A stretch of 8,331 nt of DNA. Source: Halovivax sp. (lineage in GTDB: Archaea; Halobacteriota; Halobacteria; Halobacteriales; Natrialbaceae). Below are positions 1 to 6,534 of the stretch, piece after piece; within the stretch, counting starts at the first letter, position 1; each line of letters starts with the position of its first letter. Location of the stretch: the NCBI GenBank assembly GCA_007119345.1, contig SKPV01000218.1, positions 1 to 8,331 of the forward strand. Direction: 5' to 3'. A model generated the notes under the pieces. The model ran no database searches and was not told the origin of the DNA. It worked only from the letters and a program-made list of their open reading frames with translations. The translations under genes were made by a program, and so were the position numbers.

Positions 1-45
1 CGATCTCGTCGCTGGTCACACGCGCTCGATCTCGTCGCTGGTCAC
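1..45. repeat. 26-bp tandem duplication at left edge (19-bp perfect core)
   Basis: The 19 bases CGATCTCGTCGCTGGTCAC occur at 1-19 and again at 27-45, a period of 26 bp. On the minus strand each copy begins GTG ACC AGC GAC GAG ATC, which reads as a plausible haloarchaeal protein start (M/V-T-S-D-E-I). The copy at 45 runs into a stop (TGA at 18-16) after nine codons. An in-frame ATG lies at 54-52. The copy starting at 19 stays open to the window edge. A minus-strand gene may therefore start here and continue to the left, but only six codons are visible, so no gene is called. The repeat may also extend beyond the window. Confidence 0.7.
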
Positions 46-271
46 TCCCAACATCGCCCGTCGAGATACGACGCGTAGGGATCTCTCCGACCGACTCTCG
101 CCTTCCGTTCACGCAGCGCTGCATACACGTTTGCATCGCGGTCGATGTGGACGGTCGTCAGTCAATCGTCGACCCTGAAGGAAGATGAGTACGAAAACGC
201 CGGAGCTGCGTTTCGGCCGTTCGAGTTGCTACACTACGTGGGATTCGACACGAAGTTTCTGCGATCGACGC
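46..271. other. intergenic stretch, no supported gene
   Basis: None of the frames here gives a convincing haloarchaeal protein. The short plus-strand frames are arginine- and serine-rich and lack the acidic bias of the neighbouring genes. A 10-bp self-complementary sequence, GCAGCGCTGC, lies at 113-122 and is too short to assign a role. There is no oligo-T run after the coxD stop codon that would mark a clear archaeal terminator. Confidence 0.5.
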
Positions 272-535
272 CTATCCCTGGATCGAGTAACCCGCCGCGA
301 TCGTGAGCAGGAAGACCATGAACACGGCGATGGCCATCATGTACGAGATCGAGCGCGGTTCGTCAACCAGGTGCTGGTAGTAACCCGCGATGAGTAGGGA
401 CTTGATGACGGCCAGAAGCATCGTTCCGCCCATCGCCCACGCGTACGGGAAGTCGAACGTGAAAAAGAGGAACTTCCCGGTGCCCAGCGCCAACAACACC
501 ACGTAGATGATCGTATAGGTCCTGACGCTCGTCAT
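272..535 (-). CDS. coxD: Cytochrome c oxidase subunit IV (prokaryotic COX4 family)
   Basis: This is an 87-residue integral membrane protein and probably the small fourth subunit of the aa3-type oxidase encoded at 3024-6478. Three hydrophobic helices are visible at about residues 8-27, 35-53 and 66-84. The second helix runs into a K-S-L-L-I-A-G-Y-Y-Q-H-L stretch, and a Lys followed by a helix ending in Tyr/Phe-x-His-Leu is the hallmark of the prokaryotic subunit IV family. The subunit has no cofactor; in relatives it packs against subunits I and III and is thought to aid assembly or stability. The frame is open upstream for another 126 codons, but that part is low-complexity and not membrane-like. 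The ATG at 535-533 matches the family length and has a TATA-like element about 28 bp before it, which suggests a leaderless or near-leaderless transcript. The gene is separated from coxB-coxAC by a divergently oriented protease gene. Confidence 0.9.
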   Translation of the reverse strand: MTSVRTYTIIYVVLLALGTGKFLFFTFDFPYAWAMGGTMLLAVIKSLLIAGYYQHLVDEPRSISYMMAIAVFMVFLLTIAAGYSIQG

Positions 536-558
536 TGGGAAATCCTCGGTGAGGCGCT

Positions 559-567
559 CACTTATAG
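559..567 (-). promoter_or_regulatory. putative core promoter (TATA-like) of coxD
   Basis: Read on the minus strand, the sequence is CTATAAGTG. The TATA-like core is centred about 28 bp before the coxD ATG, so transcription would begin almost at the start codon. The same ATAAGTG heptamer occurs in the putative promoter of coxB (6522-6528). Assignment is by position and AT-richness only. Confidence 0.45.
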
Positions 568-600
568 CTTCCTCATGCGATCGGGGAACTGGTTCGGGCG

Positions 601-661
601 TTTTCCGCGTGTCACGTCGGTTCCGGACGTGACGGCCGACGACGGGACGGATTTTCCGCGT
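601..661. repeat. direct repeat TTTTCCGCGT, two copies
   Basis: The decamer TTTTCCGCGT occurs at 601-610 and 652-661, 51 bp apart (about five helical turns), on either side of the inverted repeat at 611-633. It lies in the divergent control region between coxD and the protease gene. A role as a paired binding site is a guess. Confidence 0.4.
611..633. promoter_or_regulatory. inverted repeat, candidate regulator-binding site
   Basis: GTCACGTC at 611-618 and its exact reverse complement GACGTGAC at 626-633 are separated by seven bases. The repeat sits in the 220-bp divergent region between coxD and the protease, about 59 bp upstream of the centre of the coxD TATA-like element. The arms and spacing are typical of a dimeric regulator site. 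It could equally be a chance event in GC-rich DNA. Confidence 0.4.
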
Positions 662-741
662 CGCGCCGACGGGTGAGACGACGTCGAGCGACCCTCGTAC
701 GGTCGGTGCCCGCTTTCCCAAAGACTTTGCCCCACCGGTTT

Positions 742-746
742 GAGGT
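742..746 (+). promoter_or_regulatory. ribosome binding site of the subtilase gene
   Basis: GAGGT lies nine bases before the ATG at 756 and supports that start codon. It implies a leadered mRNA, unlike most neighbours. No convincing TATA-like element stands out at the expected distance upstream. Confidence 0.5.
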
Positions 747-755
747 ACGGCCAAC

Positions 756-2588
756 ATGTCGAGTTCGCCGACCGGAAAGGCCGCCGGTCGTGTCGGTGGC
801 GCGGTCGGCACCATCGCGATCGTCACCCTGGTGCTCGCGATCGGCTCGCTCTGGCTCGTCGGCGCCGGGTCGGCGACCGCACTCGACGCCGGGAACTCCC
901 TCGCGGGGGTCACGACCGGGGAGCCGAACGCGAGCGAGGTGCCAGTCGACGACGTACTTCTCGACGCGGACGGGCCGACCGAGGTGGTCGTTCGCCTCGA
1001 GGGGACGACCCCGCCCGATACCGCCGACGACCCCGTCGCGCACCTCGAAGCCCACGCCGCGGAGACGCGGGAGCCCCTGCAAGCCGAGGTGAAATCGACC
1101 GATGCCCTGACGATCGAGAGCGCGTTCTGGGTGACGAACGCGGTCGTCCTGGAGGCGGATCTCGACGATGTGGACGTTGAGGCGCTGGCAGACGTCGACG
1201 GCGTGGTGGCGGTTCACGAGAACTTCGACGTCGAACTGGTCGATGGCTCGGCGGCGGGCGTCGCGAGCGGGACGACGGACCGGGCGGCCAGGTCGACCGC
1301 CGGCGAGGCGACGGGAGCGATCGACCGCATCGGAGTCCCGCGCGTCTGGGGGGAGTACGACGCCCGGGGCGCCGGCACGCGTATCGCGGTGCTCGACACC
1401 GGTCTCGACGCCGAGCACCCGGACCTCGAGCTCCACTCCGATGTCGACGGCGACCCGACCCATCCCGGCGGCTGGGCCGAGTTCGACCGGCACGGAGCGC
1501 TCGTGCCGGGCTCCACGCCCCACGACACGGCCACCCACGGGACCCACGTGAGCGGGACGGTCGCGGGTGGCGACGCGAGCGCCATCGCAGTCGGCGTGGC
1601 CCCCGAGGCCGAGCTGTTGCACGGGCTCGTGCTCCCCGAGGGGTCGGGAACGTTCGCGCAGGTGGTCGCGGGGATGGAGTGGGCGGTCGCCCAGGAGGCC
1701 GACGTGCTGACCATGAGCTTCGGGGTGAACGGAACGGTCGACGGCTTCGTCGACCCCGTCCGCAACGCCGAGGCGAGCGGTACCGCGGTCGTCGCCGCGA
1801 TCGGTAACGACGGGCCGGGCACGTCCGGTTCTCCGGCGAGCGTCTACGACGCGTTCGCGGTCGGTGCGGTCGACGACGAGGGGCTCGCCGCCGACTTCTC
1901 CGGCGGTCGGGCAGTCGACCGCGAGGAGTGGGCGGCGCCCCCGCCGGAGTGGCCCGAAACGTACCACGTTCCCGACGTGGTCGCCCCCGGCGTCCGTATC
2001 ACGAGCACCTGGCCCGGCGGCGAGTACGCGGACATCTCCGGAACCTCGATGGCCACGCCGCACGTCGCGGGGGCCGTCGGGTTGCTGGACTCGATCGGCG
2101 AGGACGTCGACGGGACGGACGCACGGGAGGTGCTGACGGCGACGGCGACCCGTCCCGACGGCGGGTCGAGCGACCGGTACGGCCACGGCGTCGTCGACGT
2201 CGCTGCGGCCGCCGACGAACTCGCCGGCGCGACCGTCTCGGGGACCGTTGCGGACGAGTCGGGAGCGCCCATCGAGGGGGCTACCGTAACCGTCGACGGG
2301 GCGGTCACCGAGACGGACGCGGCGGGGCGCTACGGGCTGACGATCCCGGCCGGCGATCGGACGGTGTCGGTGTCGGCAGACGGTTACGTCACCGCCGAGG
2401 AGCGATTGACTCTTCCGCGCGCGACCACCGTCTCCCACGACGTGACGCTGTCGCGGCCCCGGGCGACCGCGACCGAGGGGTCGGATCCTATCGGCTCCCC
2501 ATCGCCGTCGTCGGGTGCGGTCCTCGCCGCGGCGGTCCTCGCAGCGTTGTGCTGGCTCGCGGTCCGCGCCCGAGCCGTCGACCGCTGA
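756..2588 (+). CDS. Membrane-anchored subtilisin-like serine protease (S8 family)
   Basis: This is a 610-residue secreted endopeptidase of the halolysin/subtilisin type. A hydrophobic segment at about residues 17-40 acts as signal or anchor, with possible cleavage near an A-T-A motif at 40-42; there is no twin-arginine motif. Residues about 62-163 resemble an inhibitor I9-type propeptide. The S8 catalytic domain (about 190-490) carries Asp214 (AVLDTGLD), His261 (HGTHVSGT), oxyanion Asn351 (AIGNDG) and Ser431 (SGTSMATPHVAG), so the full catalytic set is present. Residues about 491-566 look like a carboxypeptidase-regulatory-like beta-sandwich (SGTVADESGAPIEGATVTV). A Pro/Ser linker follows, then a C-terminal hydrophobic helix (about 587-604) and a short basic tail, consistent with tail anchoring outside the cell. 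No PGF-CTERM-like archaeosortase motif is seen. The gene lies divergently between coxD and coxAC. The start at 756 is supported by a ribosome binding site. Its substrate is unknown, and a direct link with the oxidase is not shown. Confidence 0.93.
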   Translation: MSSSPTGKAAGRVGGAVGTIAIVTLVLAIGSLWLVGAGSATALDAGNSLAGVTTGEPNASEVPVDDVLLDADGPTEVVVRLEGTTPPDTADDPVAHLEAHAAETREPLQAEVKSTDALTIESAFWVTNAVVLEADLDDVDVEALADVDGVVAVHENFDVELVDGSAAGVASGTTDRAARSTAGEATGAIDRIGVPRVWGEYDARGAGTRIAVLDTGLDAEHPDLELHSDVDGDPTHPGGWAEFDRHGALVPGSTPHDTATHGTHVSGTVAGGDASAIAVGVAPEAELLHGLVLPEGSGTFAQVVAGMEWAVAQEADVLTMSFGVNGTVDGFVDPVRNAEASGTAVVAAIGNDGPGTSGSPASVYDAFAVGAVDDEGLAADFSGGRAVDREEWAAPPPEWPETYHVPDVVAPGVRITSTWPGGEYADISGTSMATPHVAGAVGLLDSIGEDVDGTDAREVLTATATRPDGGSSDRYGHGVVDVAAAADELAGATVSGTVADESGAPIEGATVTVDGAVTETDAAGRYGLTIPAGDRTVSVSADGYVTAEERLTLPRATTVSHDVTLSRPRATATEGSDPIGSPSPSSGAVLAAAVLAALCWLAVRARAVDR

Positions 2589-2998
2589 ATCGGTCTCCCC
2601 TTCTCACCGGTCGATCGAGCGGGCGACCGCGACATCGGCTATCACCTCCCGCCGGTGGGACCGTGCTGCTGATCGACGCCGTCTCTCGCCGGGAACGCCG
2701 CGTCCCGCGAGGTGCGACACGGCCCGCAGCGATCGCCGTTCTGTCGGTCCGATCACCGGTCCGTCTCGGTACGCACAATCCCGCGTCCCGACCGAGGCGT
2801 TCAGCCAGGGCTCGAGCGGTTGCCGACGGCGTCGCCGATCCGGAATCGACGGTTCGGTTCGCCGTGGCCGATCGGTCGTCGCCGGGGCCGATCCGGTCGT
2901 CGCCACGGCCGAACCCGGGAACGTGACGCGTGACGATTACGGTTCGCCCGGATCGAGCGGAGTCGCGTTCGTTCGCGCCCGATTCGCTCGGGAGCGGA
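2589..2998. other. 410-bp intergenic stretch between convergent genes
   Basis: The stretch lies between the end of the protease gene and the end of coxAC, which converge. Open frames exist on both strands, but all are rich in Arg, Ser and Pro and lack the acidic composition seen in the real genes here, so I regard them as spurious. The only internal structure noted is the imperfect tandem repeat at 2866-2904. No clear terminator for the protease gene was found. Confidence 0.5.
2866..2904. repeat. imperfect 20-bp tandem repeat
   Basis: GGCCGATCGGTCGTCGCC at 2866-2883 is followed by GGCCGATCCGGTCGTCGCC at 2886-2904. The two copies differ by one inserted C. The repeat lies in noncoding DNA and is most simply explained as slippage or local duplication. 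Confidence 0.55.
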
Positions 2999-3016
2999 CG
3001 GCCGAAAAACCGGCCG
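2999..3016 (-). terminator. putative transcription terminator of the coxB-coxAC operon
   Basis: Downstream of the coxAC stop codon, two copies of the self-complementary hexamer CGGCCG (2999-3004 and 3011-3016) flank a run of five A residues, which is five T residues on the transcribed minus strand (3005-3009). The run lies about 15 bp past the stop. Archaeal termination depends mainly on short oligo-T tracts, so this is a reasonable candidate. The stem may be incidental. Confidence 0.45.
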
Positions 3017-3023
3017 CCGGGGC

Positions 3024-5576
3024 CTACATCAGGTAGAACAGCGGGAAGAGGATGACCCAGACGATGTCGACGAAGTGCCAGTAGAGCCCGAAGAACTCCA
3101 CCGGCCGCTCGTCTTCGAGGTAGGCGTCGATCGTGTAGATCCGGTAGATCATGAAGCCGCCGATGAGCAGCCCCAGGATCACGTGCAGGGCGTGGAGGCC
3201 GGTCGTGACGTAGTACAGCGAGTACTGGAGGCCGCTGAACCAGTAGTCGCCGGCGGCGAACTTACCGCCCCACTCCCAGGCTTTCACGACCATGAACGTC
3301 AGCCCGAGCAGGATGGTGGCGCCGAGACAGGCCATCAACCCCTTCTTGTTCGATCGTTCGGCCATCACGAGCGCGAGGATGACCGTGAAGCTCGAGGTGA
3401 GCAGGATGTAGGTGTTGAGCAAGCCCGCCCACGTGTAGTCCGGGACTGGTTCAAACGCGCCCCAGCCGGCCCAGAGGCGCATGAAGATGTAGGCGCCGAT
3501 GGCCGCACCGAAGACGATGACGTCCGAGGCCAGGAACACCCAGACGCCGAACTTGGTGTTGCCGACCCGCTCGAACGGCCAGCGTTCGGCGATCTCCATG
3601 GTGGGTGCCTCGAACTGCTCGCGGCCGAACTGGAACAGGGAGGCCCCGGTGAACAGGACCCCGATCGCCAGGATCGCCGGGTAGATCGGGATCACGCCGA
3701 AGAGCGTCGACGTCGACGCGTCACTCCCCACGTAGCTGTGCGAGACGCCCACCATGTGTTCGTCGATCTGGGTCGACATCCACGATTCGACCCACGGCGT
3801 CATCCCCGAGAGTCCGAGGAACATCGTGAACGCGCCGATGCCGACCATCAGCGGCCAGATGCTGGCGTGGTCGGCGTGTTCTTCCTCGTGGGCGTGTTCG
3901 TCGGCGACGCCGACTTCGGCGTCGGCCTCGACCGCGCTGGCCTCGACGGTGCCGCCGTCGGTCGCGGCGCTCCCGGCGGGGTGGGCGTCGGTCTCCTCGA
4001 CGAATTCGAGCCGACCGCTCGCGTAGCTCGGCCGACCTGGCCAGTTGTCGAGCGGCGGCGGCGAGGGAATCGCCCACTCGGCCGTCCGGGAGAACTTCCA
4101 CGGGTTGTCCGGTGCCCTCGGCCCGTAGACCAGGCTCCAGGCCAGGTTGGCGAACATGATCAGGAACGAGAGGCCGAAGACGAACGCCCCGACCGTCGCC
4201 ATCTGCTGCCAGAGCAGGTCGCCAGAGCTGTAGTGGAAGACCCGGCGGGGCGTCTCCCAGGCGAGGAACATCGGGAAGTACAGCAGGTTGAACCCGACGA
4301 AGTACGCGGCGAAGTGGACCTTGCCGACGAACTCGTTGTACATCCGACCGGAGAACTTCGGCCACCAGTAGTAGAGCCCGCCGATCAGCGCGGTGACGCC
4401 GGAGACCATCACGTAGTGGAAGTGCGCGACGACCCAGTAGGTGCCACGGAACTCGTAGTCGAGGACGACGGCCCCGAGGAAGACGCCGGTGATCCCGCCG
4501 AGGATGAACAGCACGAGCGCCCCCAGCGAGAAGAGGAACGGGGTCGTGAACCGAACCCGTCCTTTCACCATCGTGTAGATCAGGGCGAACACCATCAGGT
4601 CGAACGGCAGCGAGATGCCGATGGTGGTCGCCATCATCAGCGTCTTGATCTCGAGGTTGATCGTCGTCAGGAACATGTGGTGCATCCAGACGAGGAACGA
4701 CTGGACGGCCACCAGGATCATCGCGATGATGACCCACTTCCGGCCGACCAGCCGTCGACCGCAGAACGTCTGGAAGGTCTCGAACATGATCCCGAGCGCC
4801 GGGAAGAAGACGATGTAGACCTCGGGGTGACCGAAGAACCAGAAGAGGTGCGCCCACAGCAGCCCCGACCCGGTGTCGGTCGCGAAGTACTGGGTCAGGA
4901 AGATGCGATCCATCGTGAGCAGCATGAGCGCCGCGAGCAGCGCCGCGAACGCGAACAGCATCATCCAGACGGTCAGCAGGATCGACCACGTGAACAGGGG
5001 CATGTTCCAGAGCCCCATCCCCTCCGCGCGCTGGCGGTGGATCGTCGTCATGAAGTTCACCGTCCCCATCGTGACCGAGACCGTGAACAGGAACAGCGCG
5101 AGGATGGTCGAGTTCGCGCCGGTGGTCGCCTCGAGCGCGGGCGTGTACGTCGGCACGTTCAGCGGCGCGTAGATCGTCCAGCCGCCGCCGAAGGTGCCGC
5201 CCTGGAAGAACGAGACGGCCAGCAACGTGCCCGAGAACAGGTAGAACCAGTAGCTCATCGCGTTCAGTCGGGGGAACGCGAGGTCTTTCGCGCCGATCTG
5301 CAGGGGCACGAAGTAGTTCGCGAACCCGAACGCGAACGGCGAGAGGAACCAGAACACCATCAACAGCCCGTGAGCCGTGACGCTCTGGTTGAACTCGCTG
5401 TCCGTGAGCAGGCCGGTTCCGCCGGCCTCCCAGAGGTGCGCGCGGAACAGGAGCGCGAGGATTCCGCCGAAGAGCAGGAAGAACAGCGCGGTCGAGAGGT
5501 AGAGGACTCCCACGTCCTTGTGGTTGGTCGTCACCAGCCAGCGCTTGATCGAGCGCTTGGGCGGCAGGTCACCCAT
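3024..5576 (-). CDS. coxAC: Cytochrome c oxidase subunit I/III fusion (heme-copper oxygen reductase, type A)
   Basis: This 850-residue membrane protein is the catalytic core of an aa3-type oxidase that reduces O2 to water and pumps protons. Subunit I (about 1-520) has the heme a ligands His69 and His387, heme a3 ligand His385 (HFHYV), CuB ligands His250, His299 and His300, and the cross-link Tyr254 in GHPEVY. D-pathway residues Asn87, Asp98, Asn105 and Glu252 are present. The three K-pathway positions are Phe265, Phe325 and Met328, which is unusual. A linker (about 528-571), acidic with a His-rich end (HAHEEEHADH), leads to two extra helices (about 573-595 and 625-648). A five-helix subunit III follows (about 670-850) with Asp685, Glu768 (KAWEW), TGLHALHV and YWHFVDIVW. 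I/III fusions are known, for example in Thermus caa3. The ATG overlaps the coxB stop by one base and has a strong ribosome binding site. Electrons enter through CuA of CoxB. Confidence 0.97.
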   Translation of the reverse strand: MGDLPPKRSIKRWLVTTNHKDVGVLYLSTALFFLLFGGILALLFRAHLWEAGGTGLLTDSEFNQSVTAHGLLMVFWFLSPFAFGFANYFVPLQIGAKDLAFPRLNAMSYWFYLFSGTLLAVSFFQGGTFGGGWTIYAPLNVPTYTPALEATTGANSTILALFLFTVSVTMGTVNFMTTIHRQRAEGMGLWNMPLFTWSILLTVWMMLFAFAALLAALMLLTMDRIFLTQYFATDTGSGLLWAHLFWFFGHPEVYIVFFPALGIMFETFQTFCGRRLVGRKWVIIAMILVAVQSFLVWMHHMFLTTINLEIKTLMMATTIGISLPFDLMVFALIYTMVKGRVRFTTPFLFSLGALVLFILGGITGVFLGAVVLDYEFRGTYWVVAHFHYVMVSGVTALIGGLYYWWPKFSGRMYNEFVGKVHFAAYFVGFNLLYFPMFLAWETPRRVFHYSSGDLLWQQMATVGAFVFGLSFLIMFANLAWSLVYGPRAPDNPWKFSRTAEWAIPSPPPLDNWPGRPSYASGRLEFVEETDAHPAGSAATDGGTVEASAVEADAEVGVADEHAHEEEHADHASIWPLMVGIGAFTMFLGLSGMTPWVESWMSTQIDEHMVGVSHSYVGSDASTSTLFGVIPIYPAILAIGVLFTGASLFQFGREQFEAPTMEIAERWPFERVGNTKFGVWVFLASDVIVFGAAIGAYIFMRLWAGWGAFEPVPDYTWAGLLNTYILLTSSFTVILALVMAERSNKKGLMACLGATILLGLTFMVVKAWEWGGKFAAGDYWFSGLQYSLYYVTTGLHALHVILGLLIGGFMIYRIYTIDAYLEDERPVEFFGLYWHFVDIVWVILFPLFYLM

Positions 5577-6478
5577 CAGTCCTCACCTCCCTCGTCGTCG
5601 TCTTCGTCGGCCTCGTCTTCATCGTCGCCGTCTCCGTCGTCATCGTTGTCGTTCTCCGCTTCGTCATCATCCTCGTCGTCGGCTTCTTCCTCCGCTTCGA
5701 GGTCCTCGAGGTGCTGGTCGAGTTCCTCCGGCGAGGAGTCGACGCTCAGTTCGCCGGCCTCGATGGCGTCCCACAGCTCGCCGACGGCGCCCGCCTCGAA
5801 GGCGGCGTCGAACAGGTCCGCGTCGACGACCATCATGTCGTGTTGCATGCTGCTGTGGCCGTTCCCACAGAGTTCGAAGCACTCGACGGCGTTCTCGAAC
5901 TGTCCGGTCTCCTCGGCGACGAACCAGGTCTCGTCGCTCTCGCCGGGGATCGCGTCCGCTTTGACGCGTTCCTGCGATATGCCGAACGTGTGCCAGACGT
6001 CACTCGACGTCACGTCCACCTCCACCGGTTCTCCCTGTGGCACGATGAGCTCGTTCGTGACGCTGTACTCGTCGTCCTGATACTGGTAGTCGTAGCTGAA
6101 CGCGAACGCCGAGGCCGTGACGTCGATCTCGACGTTGTCTCCGTTCTCCAGTTCGTCCGGCCCGTCTTCGACGTACAGCAGCATGCCGTAGGTCCAGATG
6201 ATCAGCGAGACGACGATGATCGCGCTGAGGCCGAACGAGAGAAACAGTTTCTTGCCGCCCTCTCCACCGACCGGCAGTTCTCCCACGGTCGGACGGTCGA
6301 CGTCCTCGGCCGCCTGCTCCTCGACATCGCGGTACTTGTACGCGTTGTACATGGTGTACGCGACCACGACGATGCCGACGAGGGTGCCGAGTCCGAGGAA
6401 GACCAGAAAGATCTCCTCGAAGACGTCGACGCGCGTCTGTTGTAACGGGGTCAGTAGTTCGGCGTAGATTGTATTCAC
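5576..6478 (-). CDS. coxB: Cytochrome c oxidase subunit II (CuA protein) with polyacidic C-terminal tail
   Basis: This 300-residue subunit II passes electrons from an external carrier to heme a. Two transmembrane hairpin helices lie at about residues 23-45 and 79-101. The cupredoxin domain at about 115-220 faces outside. The binuclear CuA ligands are all visible: His163 (DVWHTFGI), Cys200, Glu202 (backbone ligand), Cys204, His208 and Met211 (CFELCGNGHSSM). There is no CXXCH motif, so no cytochrome c domain is fused; a halocyanin-like donor is likely by analogy. A helical segment (about 221-260) precedes a 40-residue tail (261-300) in which 30 residues are Asp or Glu. The start is a GTG at 6478-6476. 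It fits the family's N-terminus and has no in-frame ATG nearby, but its only Shine-Dalgarno-like bases (GAGG) overlap the GTG. The stop shares one base with the coxAC ATG, so the two genes are probably translationally coupled. Confidence 0.96.
   Translation of the reverse strand: MNTIYAELLTPLQQTRVDVFEEIFLVFLGLGTLVGIVVVAYTMYNAYKYRDVEEQAAEDVDRPTVGELPVGGEGGKKLFLSFGLSAIIVVSLIIWTYGMLLYVEDGPDELENGDNVEIDVTASAFAFSYDYQYQDDEYSVTNELIVPQGEPVEVDVTSSDVWHTFGISQERVKADAIPGESDETWFVAEETGQFENAVECFELCGNGHSSMQHDMMVVDADLFDAAFEAGAVGELWDAIEAGELSVDSSPEELDQHLEDLEAEEEADDEDDDEAENDNDDDGDGDDEDEADEDDDEGGED
5583..5590 (-). promoter_or_regulatory. strong ribosome binding site of coxAC inside coxB
   Basis: On the minus strand GGAGGTGA ends six bases before the coxAC ATG (5576-5574). 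It is a near-ideal match to the archaeal anti-Shine-Dalgarno sequence. It is embedded in the last codons of coxB (E-G-G-E-D-stop) and, with the TGATG stop/start overlap, fixes the start and argues for coupled translation. Confidence 0.75.
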
Positions 6479-6521
6479 CTCGGTTTTCCGGGGTTTGATG
6501 TCGGACGATGGCGGCCGGGAG

Positions 6522-6534
6522 CACTTATCTATTT
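6522..6534 (-). promoter_or_regulatory. putative core promoter (TATA-like) of coxB-coxAC
   Basis: On the minus strand the AT-rich sequence AAATAGATAAGTG lies about 50 bp before the coxB GTG, implying a short leader of roughly 20-25 bases. It shares ATAAGTG with the putative coxD promoter. It stands out from the surrounding GC-rich DNA, but no experimental start site is available. Confidence 0.4.

Noticed and set aside
1..45. CRISPR-like repeat at the left edge
   Set aside because: Only two copies are present, the gap between the 19-base copies is 7 bases rather than a spacer of 30-40, and the repeat is not CRISPR-like in sequence.
113..122. 10-bp palindrome GCAGCGCTGC
   Set aside because: It is short and GC-rich, expected by chance, and not placed at a promoter I can identify.
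536..913. N-terminal extension of the coxD frame to 913
   Set aside because: The extra 126 residues are low-complexity, overlap the protease gene and its control region, and are absent from the subunit IV family; the TATA-like element supports the ATG at 535.
612..2438. A 608-codon minus-strand open frame antisense to the protease gene
   Set aside because: Its translation is dominated by Arg, Gly, Asp and Val without a domain pattern, and the plus strand has an intact catalytic S8 protease here.
2604..2906. Minus-strand 100-codon frame (and overlapping plus-strand frames) in the intergenic gap
   Set aside because: Composition is strongly basic and Ser/Pro-rich, unlike the acidic proteins of this genome; no ribosome binding site, promoter or family motif is visible.
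3075..6080. A 1001-codon open frame on the plus strand, antisense to coxAC and coxB
   Set aside because: Its translation is extremely rich in Glu, Arg, His and Gln and ends in poly-Ser runs that mirror the acidic tract of coxB. It has no recognisable domain and lies wholly over well-supported oxidase genes; long antisense frames are common in GC-rich DNA with strong third-position bias.
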